NCBI GenBank assembly: GCA_025531455.1 | Contig: JAMYHL010000001.1 | Location: forward strand, 620,001-684,000 | Direction: 5' to 3' | From: Apiotrichum sp. Y4204 | Lineage: Eukaryota; Basidiomycota; Tremellomycetes; Trichosporonales; Trichosporonaceae | DNA: 64,000 nt | Shown: positions 1 through 11,500 of the stretch, piece after piece | Layout of the letters: each line of letters begins with the position of its first letter | How positions within the stretch are numbered: position 1 is the stretch's first letter | The notes under the pieces: model-generated | The model's database searches: none | Told to the model about the DNA's origin: nothing | What the model saw: only the letters and a program-made list of their open reading frames with translations | Translations under genes and position numbers: made by a program

Positions 1-1
1 C

Positions 2-988
2 ACTGCTTCTTCTTGCATCTCGCCGAAAAAGTCGTCGCCCAGACGTCGCCGTCCCCCGCCTCCTCTTAACCTGACCCTCAATCTCGACCTCGATGCCGAC
101 CTCCCCCAACTTCGCTACCCCGTGTCCCCGCACCAGCTGAGCCACGACAGGCCAAACACGCCGTCCGCGCCGCGCCGCGCGCCCCTCCCCCTGCCGCCCG
201 TGTCGCCCCGCTCCCCAGTCAAACTCGAGTGGGAGGCCTACTCCCTCCCCATGCCCCGCGCACCGGGAACACCGCGCTCACCCATCCGCCGCGCATCTTT
301 CTCTGAACCCAGCACACCCGTGACGCCCACCACGCCCGACACGCTCGTGTCCGCGCTCCGCGAGCTCCTCACAAGCTGCGGGGAATACGACGAGTTCGCC
401 CACAATGACATGTTCGCCGCGTCCACAATGGACACCAAGCTGCCCCAAGTCGACGTGATCGTGCCCCCGCCAAGGAGCAACTCGCTCCCGTACCGCCTCC
501 GTCCCCGGACCCGCTCGCTCGCGCGCGAACGCCCCCTCGCGACGCTCTTCGCCGACTCGTTCGTGCCCCCCGTCCCGCCCCTTCCAGTGCTTGACACGCG
601 CCGCGGATCAGTAGCGTCGGTGGCGTCAGTCGCATCAGTCGCGTCAGTCGCGTCTAACGCAACGGACGATGACGCGGCGAGCTTCCGCTCGTGCGGCTCC
701 CTCCCCGAGCTCGGGTACAGTTCTTCCGAGGCGAGCATCTCGCTCCCCGTCTCGCGCTCCCCGCCCGAAGACGCAGACTCGGACATGGAGGAACCCTCCC
801 TCCCGCCCTCGCCCGCGCTCGGGTCGATTGGATCCAACGCGAACGCGCTCTACTCGCTCCCGAACAGCGGCCTGCTCGGCCTCGGGCTCGGTATCAGCGA
901 TACACCCACAGACAAGCTCCCGCCCTCGCTCGGTCGCTCGACGCGCTCCGCCCGGCGTATCCGTCTCCCGCTCCCGTGGGCAAACTAG
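2..988 (+). CDS. 3' end of an unrecognised Ser/Pro-rich protein (partial)
   Basis: An open frame runs from the window edge to a TAG at 986-988. About 328 codons are visible with no ATG-led beginning, so the N-terminus lies upstream of the window. The visible part is low in secondary structure: rich in Pro, Ser, Arg and Ala, with many Ser-Pro and Thr-Pro dipeptides (possible proline-directed kinase sites), an acidic patch near the middle and a basic C-terminus. A Val-Ala-Ser tripeptide is repeated five times at 611-655. Codon use is strongly GC3-biased like the neighbouring real genes, which supports coding. I recognise no domain and assign no function. It is convergent with the MFAP1-like gene. 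Confidence 0.6.
   Translation, partial: TASSCISPKKSSPRRRRPPPPLNLTLNLDLDADLPQLRYPVSPHQLSHDRPNTPSAPRRAPLPLPPVSPRSPVKLEWEAYSLPMPRAPGTPRSPIRRASFSEPSTPVTPTTPDTLVSALRELLTSCGEYDEFAHNDMFAASTMDTKLPQVDVIVPPPRSNSLPYRLRPRTRSLARERPLATLFADSFVPPVPPLPVLDTRRGSVASVASVASVASVASNATDDDAASFRSCGSLPELGYSSSEASISLPVSRSPPEDADSDMEEPSLPPSPALGSIGSNANALYSLPNSGLLGLGLGISDTPTDKLPPSLGRSTRSARRIRLPLPWAN
611..655 (+). repeat. Short coding tandem repeat (Val-Ala-Ser x5)
   Basis: Five consecutive 9-base units encode Val-Ala-Ser inside the partial gene at the window start. The third codon bases differ between units, so the repeat is kept at protein level and is not a fresh DNA slippage product. Confidence 0.8.
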
Positions 989-1358
989 AGCAACTACATT
1001 ACAACTCCATCACGACACTGGTTCCAGCATCTATTCCGCGCCCACGCCCATCGAGCATTGATTGCATCCTCATGTCCCATCCATACATGCTAGCAACTGT
1101 AATTGTAGTGTATCATGCCACATTGTATCATGCCCCTGCACAAGAAGCGAGCTCTCACACGATGACCTATCTCCTCATCCTTGCATGCTCCCACGACGTA
1201 TGCCGGCACACTCCAAGTGCACTGTAATCGTGGCTGTCACCGCGCCTCGAAGTGACAACCAGCGCACAGACGAGACGTGGCGCGACGCCAGTCACGTCAG
1301 ATCTCGTTGCATGCAGCAATGGCTCCCAGCCACACCTCACAGCCATCGGCTCGCGACT
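989..1358. other. Convergent intergenic region
   Basis: This holds the 3' ends of the partial gene on the plus strand and the MFAP1-like gene on the minus strand. I see no RNA gene or repeat in it. Confidence 0.5.
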
Positions 1359-3291
1359 CTATCGCCTGTCGCGGTCGCGGTCCCTCCTGTCCCTGTCGCG
1401 GTCACGATCACGTCTATCCCGATCATCGCGGTCGCGGTCGCGGTCTCGCCTATCGCGGTCGTCGCGCCCACGATCACGGTCGCGGTCGCGGTCGCGGTCA
1501 TCCCGCCGCCGCTCACGGTCCCTGTCGCCGCCACGGTCCCTGTCGTCCCTCCGTCGCGGGCTCCGGCTTCCCCGCCGCTCGCGGTCTTCATAGCGGTCCC
1601 GTCCGCGGTCCCTATCACGGTCGCGGTCGCGGTCGCGGCCGCTGCCCCTCTCCCTCTCCCTATCCTCGCGGTCGCCGCCCCACTTGGAGCTCGAGCCCGG
1701 TGCAGCAGTGTTCGCTGCTGTGCCGAAACCCCGCCCGTCGTCCCGCCCACCGAACCCTCCCCTTCCACCGCCGCCGCCGCGGCCACGCCCGCCGAACCCG
1801 CCGCGCCGCGTGTCCAGCCCCGGAATGGCCACGCCGTCGATCATGTTCGGGTTGTTCTGCGCCATCTCCGGGTTCGGGCAGTCGGCGCGGTTGTGGTCTC
1901 CTCCGCCTGTTGTCAGTTCTGTGACTCCGAATTTGCAACTCACAGTTCCAGCACCCCGACGACTGTTGCTGGCCCTGTGTCGGGCGGCCGAATGCCTGGT
2001 GCGCGGTGCCCCACCCGCCGGACGAAGTGTCTTCCGCCGTAAGATGCGTGTATTTTGAGCGCGATTTCTGCCGTCAGTATGGAATTCAACGAATGTACAC
2101 ACCTTTCCAAAGTCGCGGACCTGCAACACGGCCGGGAGCGAGCTCATGTCCACCTGGTCGCGCGTCATGCCCGTGTAGTCGCGCGTAAAGATCTCGTCTG
2201 TCGAGTCCTGGTGGAAAGCACCCTTGTGGTAGTACTTTTGGAGGAAGGCCATCTGCGCCTTTTCCTTGTTGCGCGTTGCGTCGGCAAAGTCCATGTCCTC
2301 GGCCATGCGCTGGTCCTCGGGCATGGCGCGGCGGCGCTCAATCTCCTCGCGCTCGGCGTCGGCTTCCGCCTGTGCCTTCTTCTCGCGCAGCAGACGAGCG
2401 AGCTCGCGCACGCGCCACGCGTCGAACTCGGCCTCCGGGTCGAGCCCGTCCGTGTCGTCCACGTCTGGGATCAGGTCGGACGACACCTCCTCTGCGATGT
2501 TAGTGCTTTGTGGGGATGATTGATGATTGCAGCACTCACTCTCGGCCAGTTCGCGCCGGATCGTCTCGCCCGCCAGCTCCTTGCTGTCGAGCTTGCGCTG
2601 CTCGCGTTCCTCTTCGAGCTTCTTCTCGCGCTCCTCAGCCTCCTTTGTTGCCTGTTCGGCCGTGACCGTCTTGCGGGCATTCCTGTGTGTGAGCAGATGG
2701 AGAACGCGCAGGTAACTAAAGGAATGGGAAGCTCGTTGTTTGCTCTTGTACGACAAACAAGGAGCAACCGACGTTGCCTCGGACCCCGTGAATCCGAATA
2801 CCCACTTGTTCACAAACACCGGACGGAAAGCCGGCTTGGCCTCCTCCTCGCTCTCGCTCTCGCTCTCCGTCTCGTACTCGCTCGAATCCTCAAGTTTCGG
2901 CACAAACGCAGGCTTCGTCTCCTCCTCTTCGCTCTCCTCTTCCGACTCTTCCTCAATCGCTGCCGTCAGCACGATCCAAATACACACACTCACGCCTGCT
3001 GACTCCGCCATCGGGGATCTTGACCTCTGCGAGGTCCATCTTAATCTTGGGCTTGACATCGCGGAGCTGGTCTGGCCGCACGACCCGCCCAGCACCACCA
3101 GCCACGAGGGTCGGGTCCGCATTCGCCGCTGCTGCCGCCGCCGCTGCTGGTCCGCGCCCAGCGGCGAGGTGCAGGCCCTCGTCGCCGTCGTCCGAGTCCG
3201 AGTCGCTGTCCGCCACTGCGCCGCCGGGCTTGCCCTTGAAATAGCGCGTCTTCGCGGGCGGGCGGGGCGCGGCCGCTTTTGCGGGTGCCAT
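1359..3291 (-). CDS. MFAP1: MFAP1-like spliceosomal protein with C-terminal zinc knuckle and RGG/RS tail
   Basis: Complement join of 2994-3291, 2806-2959, 2540-2682, 2103-2491, 1944-2067 and 1359-1906; the exons sum to 1656 nt, 551 aa. The N-terminus carries acidic (S/D/E) stretches and two KPAF repeats. The centre matches the MFAP1 family: a DAWRVRELARLLREKK helix, then FLQKYYHKGAF, DYTGMTRDQVDMSSLPAVLQ, VRDFGK and, after an intron, KSRSKYTHLTAEDTS. MFAP1 is a component of the spliceosomal B complex in the nucleus. Two introns after VRDFGK are 35 and 37 nt long. The last junction builds CWNCGGDHNRADC, a CX2CX3HX4C zinc knuckle, followed by Gly-rich RGG and a long Arg-Asp/Arg-Ser tail. Animal MFAP1 as I know it lacks the knuckle and tail. 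The start ATG at 3291 opens a basic N-terminus followed by KTRYFKGKP, as expected. Confidence 0.85.
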
Positions 3292-3583
3292 TGTGGATGT
3301 ATGGGTGGAGTGGGGGTGTTGAGAATGGAGAGAGAGTTTGGAGTGTGGATGGAATGTTGGGTGGCCACTTGAAGAAACGAGTGGAGGAGCGGAAGCAAAT
3401 ATTCTGGACGGATTGGAGAATCGGAGCTCAGAGGTCGGTGATGGTGATGGCGACGACGACAGTTGTGATGACGCCGAGATAGGAGCAAGTGCAGCAAGCA
3501 GCAAGGAAAAGGGGCAGCCCAGACAGCATCCAACAGCACAATCCAACAGCACAATCCCATCTATGCATAATGTACAACAGACT

Positions 3584-4437
3584 CTACTCCTCCATCTCCT
3601 CGTCATCCTCCTCATCATCGCCCGCTCCCATGAGGACCTCAGGCACGTCTCCACCAAGACCCATGTTCTGCAGCTTGCCCGGGCGGGAGACGACCACGTC
3701 CTGCGAGTCGCGGAAGATGCGGATGTGCGGGAGGAGGTCGACGTGCGCGGGCTTGAGACGCTTCTTCTGCTCGATCATCGTGTACAGCAGGCGGGTGGCC
3801 TTGGCGTCCGTCAGATCAATGACCTCTGGGTGTTAGCCGGAACAGCACAGATGAGTAAAAGTAAATATGGCTCGGTTGACGATGAACGTTAGGCACCTAA
3901 GAGTTCAGCCTTAGCGACTCACCGAATCCAGAGTGGTACTCGGCCTCTTCGACGGTGCGCAGCTCCTCGAGCTCGAGGTGTTCCTTGACCTTTGGCCGTC
4001 CTGCACGGCGCTCAGCCACGAGCTCCGCGATGCGTTCGTCATTCCGTCCAATAAACGTCTCGGCGACGAGGGCGCGCAGCTGGGGAAGCGACAATGGCTC
4101 CGCAGACTGCAGGTTGCTCATGAAGAACAGCGGGCGGAAGACTGGGCGTGAGCTGGAAGCTGGGAGCTGGAAAGAGAGCAATGCAGCTCCTCGTCTACTC
4201 ACGCTTGCCCTTTGTGTAGTCCTTGCGTGTCTTCTTGGCCGACACGAGCTTGGCTTTGCGGTGGTGCACGCGCGAGATCTGCGCCGCTGGGGGTTAGTGA
4301 ATGGAGCACGAGGGTGGCAACGGAACGGATGCGCTTGTTCAACCTCCACCTCTGGGCAGCTCACCTTTACGCGATCCGGGATGCACGCTCTCCCTCCCCT
4401 TGATCTTCTTGAGCGTCGTCTTGCGGTTGTTTGGCAT
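3584..4437 (-). CDS. TMA16: Translation machinery-associated protein TMA16
   Basis: Complement join of 4365-4437, 4203-4286, 3923-4141 and 3584-3825; 618 nt, 205 aa, close to the usual ~200 aa of the family. The basic N-terminus (MPNNRKTTLKKIKG, then SVHPGSRK, and after the first intron AAQISRVHHRKAKL) is the conserved TMA16 signature. The C-terminus ends in an acidic DDEEDDEEMEE run. TMA16 is associated with pre-60S ribosomal particles. All three introns (78, 61 and 97 nt) keep frame and end in CAG. The gene starts 224 bp from the divergent PPR gene, so both probably share one promoter region. Identity rests on recalled family motifs, not an alignment. Confidence 0.82.
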
Positions 4438-4661
4438 GGCGGCGGTGGCGGGCGGCGAGATGGACAACAACAAGGATGGCGATGGCGACCAGCCAAAGTT
4501 TTCCGTCGAGCCGGCCGGTGGAGGTTGTCGAGATTCTGAAAAATAACCAGCCAAAAACGACCAGCTGGTAACTGGCCGACCTGGGCAATGTCCTGGCTCG
4601 ATTTCCGGCATTCAAACTCTTCTCCACCTCTGACATTCTTCGCCCCCTCGCCGACACAAGC
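4438..4661. promoter_or_regulatory. Divergent promoter of TMA16 and the PPR gene
   Basis: Only 224 bp separate the two divergent start codons, so both promoters must lie here. I could not identify a TATA box or factor site with confidence. Confidence 0.5.
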
Positions 4662-7108
4662 ATGATTATCCGGCGTATCGGAGAGTGCTCGGCACATGCG
4701 GCGCGGCGCGCGACGGCCATGGCCGCTGCTGGCGCTGCGCCGACCAGCGCCGTGGTGCGGCCACTAAGCCGGCCGGCCGTTCATGTTGCGCGTCGACCAG
4801 CGTCGTCAGCCGCGTCCCCAACTCCTGCCAATGATGAGACACGCGGATTGAACTCGGTGGGTTTAGCAGAAGATTTCCTCTGGCCACAGTCTGACCCCAG
4901 CGCGACATGTTCGACGCCAAGCCGTCGACAACCTTCCTCAAGGCGCAGCTCATGAAGGCCATGGAGGACATGAACGAGGCGCGACAGAGCGGATCACTGG
5001 ACGCACAGTGCATTACGCGCCTGCTGCACGCCGCCAACTCGTTGCGCGCGTACCCCGAGATCCTGCAGCCGTATCTCAACGCGGTGGTGCCGGTCCTGAG
5101 TGGGTGGTACATCACCAACCCGGTGTCCGAGGAGGATCTTCCGGCTCTGCAGGCGTTCTTCGCACACGCGTGTCTCGACCCGCGCGTTGTCGCAGGCCAG
5201 ATGCAGCGCGCTTCCCGTAACACCATATACAAGATTGCCGGGTGGTACGCGGACTGGCTCGTGGCGGAGGCACGGCGAGCCTCTGGACCACACGACTCAA
5301 GGCTTAACGCCATCCTCGATGTGTGGGAGGAGCAGGTACGCAGCCTCGGGGACGGCGGCGGATCGCAGCGCATTGTTGTTCCGTTCGTCGCGGCGTGGGC
5401 GGTGCTCAACGCGCGGACCGGGCGGACACGGCCGGAAAGCATCATCCTCACCTTCCCTGCCGACTCGACAATCACAGGCTGGATCTCGCACCATGGACTG
5501 GCTGACGCTGCTGGCGGAGAAGACGTTAATGCCGCGGCGCGGAAACTGTGCGAGGAGCAGTTCAGCTCTGAGCTGCCGACGACGTTGGAAGGCCTCGCTT
5601 CCCGCCTCTTCTCCCTCCGAAACCGCGGGAAGATCGCACAGCTCGTCGAGCTGTGGGAGGCGCTCGCAGCCGATTTGGACGGCACATCCACGCACCCCCT
5701 CGCAGTCGGTGATATGCGCGACAAAGCACTGGCAAAGGTCCTGGCCGTCGTGCGCTCGCGGAGCTCGCAGTCGGCCTCGCGAACGGCAAACGAGCGCGAG
5801 TCGCTTGCGAAAATCGAGGCCGAGGTGCGCAAGCGCGTCCCGAAACCGACGCCACTGCCGGTTCTCCACTCACTTCTGAACACCGCGGGGCCCGAGGACC
5901 TCGAGGACGGGGCCGGGGCCGGGATGCCGCGAGACCGCGCGGCGATCGTAGCGGCGGCCAAGGAGATCTGGGAGGCTGCTCGCGACGAGGGCGTGGTGCG
6001 TGACGAACAGGCATACGGCATCTATATCGGCATTCTTGGACGTTATCATGATGGCACGGAGCTGTTCAAGGCCTGGGATGAGCTGGTGGCGGATACAGCT
6101 TGTCGTGAGCTCGAGGCCCAGAAGGCGGCAGCAGCACCACCTGGGAAGAAGGGGAGCAAACCGCAGGACAAGGCTTGTAAGTTGAAGATTAAGACGCTTT
6201 TCTCACTCCCAGCTTGGCCGTCAGTCCGGATATTCAACCAGCTTCTCGGGGCAACATTCAGCATCGGCTCGCAGACGGCGCTTATGGGCCTTGCGCTGTG
6301 GCGCGTCGCCATCGACCCGAAATCACCTCTCACTCCGGATCTCATCACTTTGAACATTGCCCTGCGCTACGCTGGCAACTGTCGGGATATCAAGCTCATG
6401 AACGAGGTCATCTCCGCCGCTGGGCCTCTCGGTCTCGTGCCGGACATTATCACGTACACGACGCTCGTCCAGGGTCTTCTCCGATCCGGGCGTCCCGAGC
6501 TCGCACGGCAGACCCTCGACGCGATGAAGCAGCGCGGGATGGAGCCCAACGACCGCATGGCGGCCATGCTCGTCGCGGACCTCGCAGCCGAAGGGCGCTC
6601 GGATGGCCTCACGCGCGCCGAGGACGTCATTCGCGACATGCGCCAGCGGGGTATCCGTACCTCCGTGCCAATGTGGACCTCGCTCGTCGCCGGCTACTTC
6701 CGCGGCGGGTGGGACGTCGACGCGTGGGCAGCTCTCAACCGTATGCGCGCGAGCGGCCTGCGCCTCAACGACGTGGGGTACAACGTTGTGCTCAACCAGG
6801 TGCTCCGCGGCGACAGCACTGAGGGCGGGGACGCGCGTGCGCGCCGCGCCTTCCAGAGCAGGGAGCGCGTGTCCCGCACAGGCGTCGCGCTCAAGGTCCT
6901 CGATCACATGCTCGAGAACAATGTGCCCCCAACGACCGACACGTACGCCATCCTCCTCGGCGCGTTCCTCCGCGCCGACAGCGTTCATGCGCTCGCGCAC
7001 GTGCTCGCCGTCATGGATGAGCGCCAGTTCAAGACCAACAAGGGCAGCCTCGGGGACATGATCCGGTCAGCAAGGAAGCGTGTCGCCCGCGGCGCTGATA
7101 GGAGATGA
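4662..7108 (+). CDS. Mitochondrial pentatricopeptide-repeat (PPR) protein
   Basis: Join of 4662-4856, 4901-6176 and 6213-7108; 2367 nt, 788 aa. The N-terminus (MIIRRIGECSAHAARRAT) is Arg-rich and lacks acidic residues, like a mitochondrial presequence. The C-terminal third has consecutive PPR-like helical pairs, such as DIITYTTLVQGLLRSGRPEL, a TSVPMWTSLVAGYFRGGWD unit and LNDVGYNVVLNQVLR. PPR proteins bind organellar RNA and act in its processing, stability or translation. The first intron is 44 nt with CTGAC just before CCCCAG. The second, 6177-6212, is 36 nt with a GTAAGT donor; being a multiple of three and free of stops, it could be retained without breaking the frame. The target RNA cannot be read from the sequence. 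Confidence 0.8.
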
Positions 7109-7383
7109 AGCAGCAGACAGAAGCAGTAGGCTGGTAACAGCTGTACCACCCATCATAGAAATAGACCACCTAGAGAGTTATGCGTGCATGCATATGTGTC
7201 TATGTCCGTATCCCCAATGCTACCGTATCGTATGCTTCTCGCCGATGTACTGCGGTGCGTACTGCGGCCCTTGTCCGTCCCGTGTCGTATCCTGTAGCGC
7301 GCGTCTCGAGTGCTGCGTGCCAACCAGTGCAGTGCTGGTCCCTCTTGGTCGTCCCCTTCTCCGGCATCTTCTATCCGCCCTAC

Positions 7384-7879
7384 CTACGCCGCAAGGCCGA
7401 GACCGAGGAACGCGCGCGTCCACCCGAACACCTTGTACCGCTCGTACGCTGCCGTCAGTGCGTGTCCCCAGGAGTGTGGAGCAATCTGCTGCGTGATGAT
7501 AGCAACAGCAGACATAGGCGGCCCACGGCTAGTAGTGGCCGCGGGCGTCGCGGATATCTTCCCCCGATCTGGCGCCCACGCCGCTGTAGCCCCGCCCAAG
7601 TCACCTGCCATTGCCACCTTGGACAGCAGCCCATCAGTGCTCGGACTCACCCCAGAACGCGACGCGCCGTCCGTACCACTTTCCAAAGAACGGCAGGATG
7701 ATAATGCTGAGGACGGTCTCAATCTGGCGGAGGCTCTCCTCCCACTCCTCTTGGATGAGGGCGGCGTGGTCCTCTTCGTCAAACGATGTCGCGGACGACG
7801 GGTAGCTGAGGGACGCGCTCGAGCCGGCCTCGGAGACGTCGTCGTCCGGACGTGTGGGGGCGGGCCAGGTGATGGACAT
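7384..7879 (-). CDS. MIM2: MIM2-like mitochondrial outer-membrane import subunit
   Basis: Complement join of 7651-7879 and 7384-7448; 294 nt, 97 aa. Yeast Mim2 is of similar length. After an acidic, Ser-rich N-terminus comes the segment ALIQEEWEESLRQIETVLS, then a single hydrophobic stretch IIILPFFGKWYGRR and AFWAYERYKVFGWTR, fitting a small single-span outer-membrane protein. Mim1/Mim2 form the MIM complex that inserts alpha-helical proteins into the mitochondrial outer membrane. The 202-nt intron is long for this region; it starts GTGAGT and ends CTGACGGCAG. It splits the Ala codon between AFW and YERY. The identification rests on the WEESL/GK..GRR pattern and is tentative at family level. 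Confidence 0.62.
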
Positions 7880-8548
7880 TGCGGCGCAAGTGGTGGGCCT
7901 GGTGGGTGACGGTGGGGACGCAAGTGGAAGTGCTGGCTGGTTGAATGAAGTGGGTGGATGGTGGAATGACGGAAGGAGAATGCGACAGGCAGATGGAAAT
8001 GACCGAACGCAGTTGGATTCAGATCCAGATTGAGATTGGCCCTGGTGGAGTTGAAGAGTAGCTAATTCAGGTCACACCCACACTATCAGTGGTAGTGAGC
8101 ACGATGTAATGCATGGTAATGGAGAGATGGAGAGCATGCATACGCGTCTCGTTATTGCTACTGAAGCTGCGATGCATGCCGGGGTTGGTGTTGTCGGAAC
8201 CATCATCAGGACATTTGCCCCCACCACCTGTGTCTGGCAGTTGTCGTCGTTTGCCTGTACCGATTTCCGCTTCTTCTTCATCCTCTTCTTGTCGTCTTTT
8301 ATCGTCCTTCTTTCCATCCCAAACTCTTTCTTTCCATTTCTCTTTTCTATTCATCCTCTTTTCTTTCCTCTCCATCCCCATCCCCTTATCCATCTCCCCC
8401 AACCCCCAACCCCCAACCCCCAGCCTGCAACTCGCCAGTCTGCCCCGCCCCTCCTCTCCCCTCCACTTTCCCTCTCTCTCTGCTCTGTATGATCCCCCAT
8501 TCCGCCCAGTAGCGCACCCGCACCCCCCGTCCTCGCGCGACACCACAC
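7880..8548. promoter_or_regulatory. Divergent promoter region of MIM2 and MED12
   Basis: This is 669 bp between two divergent start codons. The MED12-proximal half (about 8260-8490) is a pyrimidine-rich tract on the plus strand, as is common before start codons in these fungi. It contains the four-run C5 motif listed separately and one ACGCGT near 8144. Confidence 0.5.
8396..8421 (-). promoter_or_regulatory. Predicted G-quadruplex (four G5 runs, 2-nt loops) upstream of MED12
   Basis: The plus strand has CCCCC at 8396-8400, 8403-8407, 8410-8414 and 8417-8421, each separated by AA. The minus strand therefore has four G5 runs with TT loops, the tightest classical intramolecular G4 pattern. It ends 127 nt before the MED12 ATG. 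Confidence 0.75.
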
Positions 8549-11500
8549 ATGCCGCCACGGTTCGCCCCCGCGCGGCCCGCCCATGGTGGTCATGTCTCCC
8601 ACGGGCACGGGCACGCAGGCGGCTCGGCCACTGGCACCGGAACGACGACGGCGCACCACCACCGCACTCAGCACCGCAGCTCGGCTCGCCGCGCCTCGGC
8701 TCTCGGCGACGGCGGGCCCCTCGCGGACCCCGTCCCCATCGAGGAGTTTCCGCCCCCGTCATGGCGCACCGTGCTCAACTCGAGGGCTGACCTCGGTGAG
8801 TACCCTGCCTTCTTATGATCAGAGAGAGGGCCGCGGCGCGCTTTCGCACTTGCGCGCCCCAGAAGCGTCCGCCCAGCCATGCACGCCATCGCCATGCGTG
8901 CGCTCCACGCTGTAATGCGCATGTGCATGTCTGCACGCAATGCGGTGATGGGACGCGCGCGATATGTCGCCTGTCGTCAGCTGCGGCTTGTCAGTCGGCG
9001 GTGCAAACATGGATCCTGTCACGCCGAGCACAGTGCCGGGAACACGCACACACATTTCCACCATGACTCTCCCCGTTGCCATCACTCCGCATTGCATCGC
9101 TCACACACAGGATACCCCGACTTCTACCCGTCACGACCCGGCTTTGGGCAACTTGAAGATGAGCTCACAGAACCCTTTGTCAAGAGCGGTTTCACCTCCA
9201 AGGTGGCCGTAAATCTCACAGTGCGTTCATCTTTACTGGCCGTCTACTGACTCCTAAGGCGGAGAGCTTCTCCATGCATGGACCCGTGTACCAGCAACTG
9301 CATTCCGGCGGCCTCAAGAAACTCATGGAGCTGGGCGAGCAAATTGTGGTCGAGCGGAACAAGTCGATGCCATCCTTCTCGTGCGTACCGTCGCGTGCAT
9401 CACTTGACTTGGACTTTCTGACCTCCCGCAGAGAACGAGCATTCCGCATTCCGGTCCGGGTCACATACAATGACACCAAACGCCTGGCGTTTCTCGCAGA
9501 CCTTGGCAACCCCGCCATCCCGCTCACTCGCCTGATGCGCAATCCTGTTCCGCATGGATTCAAAGGCGTCGAGCTGCTCGACACCATGTTCGCACCACCC
9601 CAGCCAGCGGGCCGGGTGGGTGCGCCGGCTGCCGGTAGCCGTCCTCTCCCCGAGCCTATTCCGATTGATCGTGCACTGTGGTTCATTAGGGTTCTTGGAG
9701 CCAACGAGATCTCGGCCCACAGGGGGCGCGCCCAGCCAGCAGTGTCTTCCGTGCAGGCACCATCACCAGTCGCAGCCACACCGTCGTCGACAGCCACCAC
9801 AGCACCAACAGCGGCGCCGCTGAATAGCAACGACTGGTACACTGCCGAGTTTACACACGCGTTCACGGCGTGGCTACGTATCCAGCTGGGACAACTCGTG
9901 CTGCCTACGAAGCCCAAGGCCGGGGCTCCCGTCCCTCCCAAGGTACCGACCGGAATTCTCGGTGACGAGAAGAGCCGCGCACGCTGGCTCGCGAAGTGGC
10001 AGTACTCGAATGCTCTCCTGCACAAGCTCAGCCGCAAGCGTTTGCTGTCACTGCGCGTGCTGATCGCATGGCTCGCGGACTTTCTCTCGACAGCCAACTT
10101 TGCTCAGCTCGGCTTTGTCACCCAGCTCATGCATGAGCATCTCGTGGATCTCACAGAGTACGTCGGTATTGGGCGCATGTGCGTGCGAGCTGCATGTGCC
10201 AAGATTGAGGAGATTCGCGCATCGCCAGCAAAGGACGCCCTCAAACAGGTGGAGCAGCAGTTGGCAAGTATTATCCGTGTCCTGTACGATTCCGACAACG
10301 AGGTGCTTCTCTCCCCTGGCACCTGGTCGCGGCACTCTGCCCTTCTCGCCACTCTTGTGGATTCCACCACCCCAGCATTTGCCGACTTGGGCCGCAGAAA
10401 TGAAGCACTCATATTCCGCCCTGTTATGGTCGACACGGGCGCCAGCCCCCGGCGGCAGCAGATGGCGGAGATCCAGAAGCTCGACTCGATCGCTGCAGAG
10501 ACCGACATGTCAGCACTGTGCAAAGCCTTCTTCTCCGGTCCCTGCGCGCCGACATCGCCCCGGATCGACACGGAAAAGCTAGAGGAGAAGGTGTTCATCC
10601 TCGTTAACTGGGCCATGGGCCTGTACCAACTGGGCATCCATCGCCCTTACGCCGTGTACACGATGCTCAAAAAATGGCTCGAATGGTACGAAGACGCCAA
10701 GGGAGGCGAGCACTTTGATTTCTTCCCAATTCTCTACAAGTGGCTCGACACGAGTCCCGCTGCGCAGAGCCCCAACAATGTGCTCGCTATCGGTATCTCG
10801 TTTGGAGAACTCACCCGCCAGGGCTTGTTCAGCTATGGCAGGTATCTCAACACTCTCATCGCCAGAGGCCATTCGGCGCGGTCCAATACGTCTGGCCCTC
10901 CCAGCCACCACCTCGAGCTTCTCCGCGCCATGCCCATCTTCGTGGAGGCACGTGACCTTCTCGAGCAGCGGCGTATGGTTCTCTCCGGCGATGGTGAGGC
11001 ACGCGACCGCGACCAGGCCGACGAGGACGCTGCCCTCGAGACATTCAGGCAGGAGCTCAAGGAGTATGTTCCGGAGATCTTTGGGATGAAGCGCTATGGC
11101 CGCAGCGCCTTCACCCGGGAGAATATCGCGTACCAGATTCCCTCGGCGGCAGGTATCAGTCGCTTTGAATTTGTGCAGACTCGGTTCTGGTTCTCCGCCG
11201 CGGCTGTGCATTCATTCAAGAGGTGAGTTGGGTACAAGAACTGGCAACTCACAATTCAGGCAAGGGAATCAGCCCCCGATGAACGCCAGCACTTTTGCCC
11301 GTGTTATGAACATCTGCATGCAGTGCCGCGGATACTCGACTCTAGCTGATGTAGGTGACCGTTTGCGCTGCGCGCTGACCCCAGTTTTTGATGCGCGGCA
11401 TCACTGGAACGGAGGACGAGGAAATCCTTCTTGTCATTCTCGACTCGATAAAGCGGGATGCCGATGTGTGGACGTCGATAGATCGCTGGAGCCAGATTAC

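Noticed and set aside
1062..2042. Plus-strand frame of 326 codons
   Set aside because: Antisense shadow of the MFAP1-like gene; Val/Ala/Pro monotony mirrors the Arg-Asp repeat on the other strand.
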